DNA from: Oscillospiraceae bacterium
Lineage (GTDB): Bacteria; Bacillota; Clostridia; Oscillospirales; CAG-272
Assembly (NCBI GenBank): GCA_015064345.1
Contig: SVSK01000013.1
Span: forward strand, 1 to 44,452
Direction of reading: 5' to 3'
DNA: 44,452 nt
Shown here: positions 38,764-44,452 of the stretch, in pieces
Position numbering within the stretch: position 1 is the first letter of the stretch
How the letters are laid out: the number at the start of each line of letters is the position of its first letter
Program-made: the position numbers and the translations under genes
Notes under the pieces: generated by a model
Database searches by the model: none
Seen by the model: only the letters and a program-made list of their open reading frames with translations
What the model was told of the DNA's origin: nothing

Positions 38764-39792
38764 TTATAACTCCATTGGAGTTTCCCATACATGGGGGATG
38801 AAAAGATCCTTGTAGAGATCGATTGCGTATCTGTCAGTCATGCCTGAAATGTAGTCACATACGCATCTCTCGACAGATTCGTTTCTTGTGTTATTGTAGT
38901 ACAAGGCAGGCATCTTCTTCGGATATTTTACAAAGTAATCGAAGAGGTTTTTAAGAAGCTCCATTGCCTTAACTTCCTCGCGCTTTGCCTTGGGATTGTA
39001 GTACACGTTATCGAAGAGGAATTTGCGAAGCTCGTTTGTTGCCTTGCCGACTTCCTCAGTCATTTTGATTTCGTTTGAATTGCGACTTCCCTCGATAATT
39101 GAGGAAACCATGGTATTAACGCGCTCGCTGTGTCCCCTGCCCAGTATATCAAGCAAGTGCTTCGGAATATCGTCCAATGTGATAATACCGCCGCGAATGG
39201 AGTCGTCGATATCGTGATTTATGTATGCAATTCTGTCGGCGTACTTGATAATAACACCCTCGAGAGTGGATGCGAGATGGCTTCCCGTATGGTTTACGAT
39301 ACCGTCGCGTACCTCCCACGTAAGGTTGAGACCCTTGCCGTCCTTCTCCAGCTTCTCAACTACTCGCAGACTCTGCTTGTAGTGGGTGAAGTCGGATGAG
39401 TAGCACATCTGCATGACTACTTCACCTGCGTGACCGAAAGGAGTGTGTCCAAGGTCATGGCCAAGTGCAGCCGCTTCGCAAAGGTCCTCGTTAAGCATAA
39501 GTGCGCGGGCTATAATTCGTGCAATCTGCGTTACCTCAAGGGTGTGAGTCAGACGTGTTCTGTAATGCTCGTCCGAGGGGAACAGGAACACCTGAGTCTT
39601 GTGCATGAGACGTCTGAAAGACTTACAGTGAAGTATTCTGTCTCTGTCACGCTGGAACTCTGTTCTGTTTACACACTCTGTTGCAGGAAAATCTCGTCCG
39701 CGTGTATTCTCACACAGGAACGCATAAGGTGAGAGTGTCTGTCTCTCGCGTTCGTAGAATATTTCGCGTACAGTCTTTATTTCATTTGCCAT
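38764..39792 (-). CDS. dGTP triphosphohydrolase-like HD domain protein
   Basis: FRRLMHKTQVFLFPSDEHYRTRLTHTLEVTQIARIIAR, AAALGHDLGHTPFGHAGE, KYADRIAYINHDIDD. Start set at MANEIKTV. Confidence 0.93.
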   Translation of the reverse strand: MANEIKTVREIFYERERQTLSPYAFLCENTRGRDFPATECVNRTEFQRDRDRILHCKSFRRLMHKTQVFLFPSDEHYRTRLTHTLEVTQIARIIARALMLNEDLCEAAALGHDLGHTPFGHAGEVVMQMCYSSDFTHYKQSLRVVEKLEKDGKGLNLTWEVRDGIVNHTGSHLASTLEGVIIKYADRIAYINHDIDDSIRGGIITLDDIPKHLLDILGRGHSERVNTMVSSIIEGSRNSNEIKMTEEVGKATNELRKFLFDNVYYNPKAKREEVKAMELLKNLFDYFVKYPKKMPALYYNNTRNESVERCVCDYISGMTDRYAIDLYKDLFIPHVWETPMEL

Positions 39793-39870
39793 GTGCGTTC
39801 CTCCTTTATGCATACTTAATTGCTTTATATAATATACGCAAGAATTCTCTTTTTTTCTTTTTTCGACCTT

Positions 39871-40533
39871 TTATTCAATTCTTGAAGCTCTTTCCTCAAA
39901 TCCCAGCAGTTCTACCCCGCCCTTGCCGTATGTCAGCTCTGATACAGTTGTCGGGATAAGCTCCATGCGCGCTTTTTCTATTGCCGCGATGACAGTTACC
40001 CCTTCGCCGAAGTCAACGTGATCTTCTTCAGCGTTGATTCTGCCAAGAGCTACGGTAAGGCGCTGATAATCGGAGTACGTCACGTCGATTTTATATACGG
40101 CGTAGTCCTCAAATGATGCAAATCCTGCCGCGTCGATGGCCTGTTTAGCTGATGCGGAATACGCGCGAACAAGTCCGCCGGCACCGAGAAGAATTCCGCC
40201 AAAATAACGTGTAACTACAACACAGAGGTCAGTGGCACCTGACATTTTGAGTACGTTAAGAACAGGCATACCAGCTGTTCCCTGCGGTTCGCCATCGTCG
40301 GAATAGCGTGCGATACCGTTCTCAGACAGCATATATGCATACACATTGTGTCTCGCATCGTGATATTCTTTTTTCTTTGCTTCAATGAACGCACGCGCCT
40401 CGTCCTCACTTGATATTGGTGTTGCATGTCCGATGAAGATGGATTTTCTCTCCTCCATCTCGACTGACACAGCACTTGCAAGCGTGATTCGCTTCTGAGG
40501 CACTGCTATATCGTTACTGTCTTTCTTCTTCAT
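39871..40533 (-). CDS. YigZ/IMPACT family protein
   Basis: ARHNVYAYMLSENGIARYSDDGEPQGTAGMPVLNVL and VVVTRYFGGILLGAGGLVRAYSASAKQAI. Confidence 0.93.
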   Translation of the reverse strand: MKKKDSNDIAVPQKRITLASAVSVEMEERKSIFIGHATPISSEDEARAFIEAKKKEYHDARHNVYAYMLSENGIARYSDDGEPQGTAGMPVLNVLKMSGATDLCVVVTRYFGGILLGAGGLVRAYSASAKQAIDAAGFASFEDYAVYKIDVTYSDYQRLTVALGRINAEEDHVDFGEGVTVIAAIEKARMELIPTTVSELTYGKGGVELLGFEERASRIE

Positions 40534-40543
40534 TACACTTCAC

Positions 40544-41848
40544 TTATTCTTCAATGATGTACTTTTTAATCTTCGCGTACAGCTTGTCGTCTACAACGCA
40601 TTTGCAGTATATACCGTCCTCGCGGTAGTCCATGTCAACGTCGTCCGCATCTTTGTATATAAGTCCCGTAACTGCTCCGTCCTGTGGAGGGATAAGAAGC
40701 GTTACTCTATGCTTTCCGCTTGCCGCCATTCGCTCGATGACTTCAACAAGTGTGTTGCAACCTGCGCCTGTTTTAGCGGAGATAAACACAACCTCGGTAT
40801 TTGATCCTGCCGCCAATGTTTTCATGTGTATGAGCGCGTCACGGTCTGTGCAGGCATCACATTTGTTGAACACGTAAACAGTGGGCTTGCCGCTTGCTCC
40901 GAGCTCTTCAAGAAGATCTGCCGTTACCTTGGTCTGACTGATGAATTCGGGGTCGGACGAGTCAACAACGATGAGAAGGATATCGGAATACACCGCCTCG
41001 TCAAGAGTGGACTTGAACGCCTTTATAAGGTGGTGAGGCAGGTTGCGGATAAATCCTACGGTGTCCGTAAGCAGAAGCTTCGTTCCATTAGGTGTGGTAA
41101 ACTGACGTGTGGTAGGGTCGAGGGTTGCAAAAAGCTTGTTCTCCGCCAGAATTCCCGCGCCTGTGAGATAGTTGAGAAGCGTGCTCTTCCCCGCGTTGGT
41201 GTAGCCAACAATGCCGCACTTTGTGAGCCCCGATCTGTCACGCTGGCTTCTCATAACAAGGCGATTCTGCTCAACCTTTTCCAGTTCTCTTTCAAGGGCA
41301 GTTATCTTTTCGCGCACACGTCTGCGGTCAATTTCAAGCTTTGTCTCACCCGGACCTCTCGCGCCAACGGAACCTGAGGAAGCAGTACCGCCTTGACGGG
41401 AAAGGATCTTACCGCGGCCCACAAGACGGGGGGATGTATATCTGAGCTGTGCAAGCTCTACCTGAAGTCTACCTTCGCTTGTTCTTGCGTGGTCGGCAAA
41501 GATATCAAGAATGAGCATGCTGCGGTCGATAACTGATACGTCGGTTTCAATGTCGTCCTCGATAGCTTTGATCTGTGACGGGCTGAGCTCGCAGTCAAAA
41601 ATAACAAGCTCCGCTTCAAGATTCTTGCAAAGTTCGGACAGCTCCTGTACCTTTCCGCTTCCAAGTACGGAACGAACATCAGGCTTTTCTCTCTGCTGTG
41701 TCAGAGTAGCCACCACTTCGCACTCGGCGGTATCGGCAAGTCTTTCAAGCTCACCAAGGGAGATATGGCATTCCGCTTCCTCTCCCTGTTTGTATATAGC
41801 ACAAAGTATTACTTTGGTCTTTTCAATTTCAGTATTATTGTTTATCAC
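40544..41848 (-). CDS. hflX: GTPase HflX
   Basis: GVGARGPGETKLEIDRRRVREKI type motif, GYTNAGKSTLLNYLTGA (G1), LLTDTVGFIRNLPHHLIKAFKSTLDEA (G3), FNKCD (G4). Confidence 0.96.
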   Translation of the reverse strand: MINNNTEIEKTKVILCAIYKQGEEAECHISLGELERLADTAECEVVATLTQQREKPDVRSVLGSGKVQELSELCKNLEAELVIFDCELSPSQIKAIEDDIETDVSVIDRSMLILDIFADHARTSEGRLQVELAQLRYTSPRLVGRGKILSRQGGTASSGSVGARGPGETKLEIDRRRVREKITALERELEKVEQNRLVMRSQRDRSGLTKCGIVGYTNAGKSTLLNYLTGAGILAENKLFATLDPTTRQFTTPNGTKLLLTDTVGFIRNLPHHLIKAFKSTLDEAVYSDILLIVVDSSDPEFISQTKVTADLLEELGASGKPTVYVFNKCDACTDRDALIHMKTLAAGSNTEVVFISAKTGAGCNTLVEVIERMAASGKHRVTLLIPPQDGAVTGLIYKDADDVDMDYREDGIYCKCVVDDKLYAKIKKYIIEE

Positions 41849-41879
41849 AAGTACCTCCTGTGGGTATGTAACTCACGCA

Positions 41880-41946
41880 ATTTGAAAAGAAAAAGCCGGA
41901 CAGGATTCTAAAGCCGCAGCTTCGCTTATCCTGTCCGACGACTTTT
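41880..41946 (-). terminator. Rho-independent terminator of rpmE
   Basis: Minus strand CGGACAGGAT ... ATCCTGTCCG (10-bp perfect stem with an inner hairpin), then GCTTTTTCTTTTC. Confidence 0.85.
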
Positions 41947-41972
41947 CTCGGACAATTTTCCCTTTAGGTAAC

Positions 41973-42191
41973 TTATTTGCCGCTCTGTTCAAGACGCTTC
42001 TTGAACTTGTCAACACGTCCACCAGCATCAACGAACTTCTGCTTACCAGTGAAGTAAGGATGGCACTTGGAGCAGATATCTACACGGAGTTCACCGTTAG
42101 CATCGCTCTTTGTGGAACGGGTAACAACAGTTTCGCCGCATGCGCAACGGATGGTTACCTCTTTGTATTCGGGATGGATTTCTGTTTTCAT
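41973..42191 (-). CDS. rpmE: 50S ribosomal protein L31, zinc-binding type
   Basis: [28 protein letters not shown]...[30 protein letters not shown], with CxC and CxxC. Confidence 0.97.
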   Translation of the reverse strand: MKTEIHPEYKEVTIRCACGETVVTRSTKSDANGELRVDICSKCHPYFTGKQKFVDAGGRVDKFKKRLEQSGK

Positions 42192-42230
42192 TGTTTTTTC
42201 ACCTCTTCATACAGATACTCACGTCGAATT

Positions 42231-42259
42231 ATTATAGCATATCAAATTCTAAATTGCAA
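42231..42259 (-). promoter_or_regulatory. Promoter for rpmE
   Basis: Minus strand TTGCAA - 17 bp - TATAAT. Confidence 0.7.
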
Positions 42260-42328
42260 TACTTTTCGAGAATTTTTTTGAACAAATCAGCACATATTTT
42301 TCGTATTTTTTCTATCTTTTGCACAAAA

Positions 42329-43060
42329 TCACACTTTCCTCTCGATCTGCTTGCGTAATCGTGCGATTATTCGCTTCTCAAGGCGGGAAATGTACGACTG
42401 GGAAATGCCGAGCTTGTCTGCTACCTCCTTTTGGGTCAGCTCCCGTCCTCCGCCAAGTCCGTATCTCAGCTCAATTATCTCACGCTCACGCTCATCAAGT
42501 CCCGCAACTGCCTCTCTGATGGTACGCTCGTCCTCAAGTCGCTCAAGGTTCTGCCCCACCGGTCCTTCTCCCGACTCAAGCACGTCGGACAGGAGTAGCT
42601 CGTTCCCGTCCCAGTCGATGTTTAGCGGCTCGTCTATGGACACCTCTCCCTTATGAGATGCGTTCTTCCGTATGTACATGAGTATCTCGTTCTCTATACA
42701 ACGCGATGCGTAAGTGGCAAGCTTTATTCCACGCTCTGTTTTGTAGGTGTTGATCGCTTTGATCAGGCCTATGGTTCCAATAGAGATAAGGTCCTCAATT
42801 CCTGTTCCGCACCCCTCAAATTTCTTTGCGATATATACAACCAGTCTGAGATTGTGCTTAATAAGTATGTCGGCAAGGGATCTGTCATCGTCAAATCTCT
42901 TTAATATCTCTGCTTCTGCCTCGGGTGAGAGCGGTGGCGGCAAAACATCTGTACCGTTTATATAGTAAGTCTCCCCACCGCCGCAAAACGCAAGCATCAT
43001 CCTGCCAATTGTTGCCTTAAAATCACTAATCATCTCTATCACCGACACTCCAATTTTCAT
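42329..43060 (-). CDS. sigE: Sporulation sigma factor SigE precursor (pro-sigma-E)
   Basis: N-terminal hydrophobic pro-sequence then [25 protein letters not shown], plus [33 protein letters not shown] and [20 protein letters not shown]. Confidence 0.95.
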   Translation of the reverse strand: MKIGVSVIEMISDFKATIGRMMLAFCGGGETYYINGTDVLPPPLSPEAEAEILKRFDDDRSLADILIKHNLRLVVYIAKKFEGCGTGIEDLISIGTIGLIKAINTYKTERGIKLATYASRCIENEILMYIRKNASHKGEVSIDEPLNIDWDGNELLLSDVLESGEGPVGQNLERLEDERTIREAVAGLDEREREIIELRYGLGGGRELTQKEVADKLGISQSYISRLEKRIIARLRKQIERKV

Positions 43061-43079
43061 ATTACACCTCTTTAGGTTT

Positions 43080-43880
43080 TTAATTCTTTTTACAGAGCAT
43101 GAGAGGAACTATTGCTGTGTGCTCCGCGAATGTTCCCCTATTTTCGTCTATTGCCACAACAGCCGATACATCCCTTCCATCAACCTCAATTTTGTCGGGA
43201 ATGAATCCGTACATCAAGCTCTCTCCGCCAATTCCTTTAACAGGGATCATTCTAAGTCTAAGTGAGCATTCACCTGAATGCAGCTCATCAGAAATTCCGG
43301 GTAAAGAGTAAGACTTAGCTATTATCACGGGAAGACCAGATATAGGCTCTACGGCAAATGATCCGCTGTCGCAAAGAGCACTGAGTGAGTATGAGGTTGA
43401 CGCGGCAGTTATCCTGATTTCCACCGACCTCCTGCTTCCTCTTGCTGTAAACAAGCGCACAGCAAACACAGCAGCCACGGCAACAACTGTAAATGCAAGC
43501 GTAAAGTTCGGCTTTTCTACGGAAATCATCGGCTCACCCATTGACAGAACAATCGACATAATACCACCGATAAGCGCACCGCTACCCCAGAGCATTACGC
43601 TATCTCGAATCAGCATCGCAACTCCCGTCGGTTTATCAAATGCAATGCGTGTCATTATTATGGAAATACCAACGCCTACAATAATGTTTAATATCCCGCT
43701 CAACCTGCTTCCACCAAACGGAAACAGTGTCATGGTAGTAGCGGCAGTTGCTCCAACTAATGCAGAACAGGCGATTCTCCCACTTGTCATTTTTTTGTGA
43801 CCGGTGCTCCCTACTATGTAGAGACAAAGTATATCCATTGATAGATTCACAAGCAAGAGTACATCGGCATAAATAATCAT
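43080..43880 (-). CDS. spoIIGA: Sigma-E processing peptidase SpoIIGA
   Basis: [24 protein letters not shown], about 5 TMs, then an aspartic protease-like [22 protein letters not shown]. Immediately upstream of sigE. Confidence 0.92.
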   Translation of the reverse strand: MIIYADVLLLVNLSMDILCLYIVGSTGHKKMTSGRIACSALVGATAATTMTLFPFGGSRLSGILNIIVGVGISIIMTRIAFDKPTGVAMLIRDSVMLWGSGALIGGIMSIVLSMGEPMISVEKPNFTLAFTVVAVAAVFAVRLFTARGSRRSVEIRITAASTSYSLSALCDSGSFAVEPISGLPVIIAKSYSLPGISDELHSGECSLRLRMIPVKGIGGESLMYGFIPDKIEVDGRDVSAVVAIDENRGTFAEHTAIVPLMLCKKN

Positions 43881-43900
43881 CGCTTCACCTCGCTGGTCTA

Positions 43901-43933
43901 ATTATACTCGGCCGTACATTGTTTTTTTGTCAT
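43901..43933 (-). promoter_or_regulatory. Candidate long-spacer promoter of spoIIGA-sigE
   Basis: Minus strand ATGACA (43933-43928) - 21 bp - TATAAT (43906-43901). Confidence 0.4.
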
Positions 43934-44035
43934 TTGGAGGCGGACAGATTTATTTCCCATTTCACGCACGAGACGTACGATTTATGTTAGTGCAAAAATA
44001 ATCAAAAAAATTATGAAAAAATTTGTATAAAAGGG

Positions 44036-44064
44036 TTGACAAGTGCAAAGTAAAGTGATATAAT
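44036..44064 (+). promoter_or_regulatory. Sigma-A promoter of tRNA-Pro
   Basis: Perfect consensus TTGACA - 17 bp - TATAAT, 25 nt upstream of the tRNA. Confidence 0.88.
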
Positions 44065-44089
44065 ACAAAGGCTGTCAAGCGACAGGTAT

Positions 44090-44165
44090 CTGGGTGTGGC
44101 GCAGTTGGGAGCGCGCTACCTTGGGGTGGTAGAGGCCGCAAGTTCAAGTCTTGTCACTCAGACCA
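44090..44165 (+). tRNA. tRNA-Pro (anticodon GGG)
   Basis: Acceptor CTGGGTG/CACTCAG, D-arm GCGC/GCGC, anticodon stem-loop CTACC-TTGGGGT-GGTAG, T-arm GCAAG-TTCAAGT-CTTGT, encoded CCA. Confidence 0.93.
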
Positions 44166-44166
44166 G

Positions 44167-44202
44167 GAAAACGGGAGATAAAAACTTCCGTTTTCTTTTT
44201 TT
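44167..44202 (+). terminator. Rho-independent terminator of tRNA-Pro
   Basis: GAAAACGGGAG-ataaaaa-CTTCCGTTTTC followed by TTTTTTT. Confidence 0.88.
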
Positions 44203-44289
44203 ATCTCGTTTTTTCTCTGTTTTTCGCCATTGTAACGAGATTTGGCCTCTACACTTTTTATTTTCAAAATCGAGGCGAAAACGGGTTTT

Positions 44290-44311
44290 GTGCATAGTTT
44301 GTGCATAGTTT
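44290..44311. repeat. Tandem direct repeat, 2 x 11 bp
   Basis: GTGCATAGTTT GTGCATAGTTT, exact. Confidence 0.8.
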
Positions 44312-44363
44312 CTTTTGGAGTGCTGTATCAGCCGATTGAAATGAAAAATTTTAGGAGGCTTTT

Positions 44364-44452
44364 ATGGCAAACATCACGAAACGAGCAAACGGTACATACC
44401 TTATCCGCGTATCCTGCGGTCTTGACGAAAACGGAAAACCGATTCAGCGGTC
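44364..44452 (+). CDS. Site-specific (tyrosine) integrase, N-terminal fragment (runs off window)
   Basis: RBS AGGAGG at 44353 and MANITKRANGTYLIRVSCGLDENGKPIQR, which resembles the N-terminal arm-binding domain of Tn916/phage-type integrases. Next to a tRNA 3' end. Confidence 0.75.
   Translation, partial: MANITKRANGTYLIRVSCGLDENGKPIQR

Noticed and set aside
44096-44308. 70-aa plus-strand ORF
   Set aside because: Overlaps the tRNA-Pro and its terminator, so not a protein gene.
1-44452. CRISPR arrays, rRNA genes, transposases, defence or toxin-antitoxin systems, secondary metabolite clusters
   Set aside because: No regularly spaced repeats, rRNA signatures or transposase motifs seen. The only mobile-element signal is the integrase at the right edge.

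Overview
This is a chromosomal segment from a low-GC, spore-forming Firmicute, most likely class Clostridia (taxonomy inferred from gene content only). It is mostly housekeeping and sporulation genes in long minus-strand operons. The left end carries an SPFH protein plus a tiny RHH protein, an M50 protease pair, cysQ, a HAD phosphatase, traX, spoIIR, comF, a TspO-like protein, a class A PBP, dnaE, whiA and murB. The centre carries tyrS, recN, argR, nadK, tlyA, ispA, xseB, xseA, a TsaD-like paralog and nusB. The right half carries trmO, an AraC-family regulator, two uncharacterised membrane proteins, secA, trmL, an orphan solute-binding lipoprotein, two tandem rpoD genes, dnaG, a dGTPase-like gene, a YigZ/IMPACT gene, hflX, rpmE, sigE and spoIIGA. 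The right edge is a tRNA-Pro(GGG) followed within about 200 bp by the 5' end of a tyrosine-recombinase-like integrase. This looks like the left junction of an integrative element that continues outside the window. I see no clear new defence system. The most interesting points are the tandem RpoD pair (one with a non-canonical region 1.1), the tRNA-Pro/integrase junction, a shortened WhiA with an apparent rapZ/yvcK loss, two related membrane proteins coupled to secA, the small M50 protease with a single-TM partner, and promoter-like signals at spoIIR and spoIIGA.
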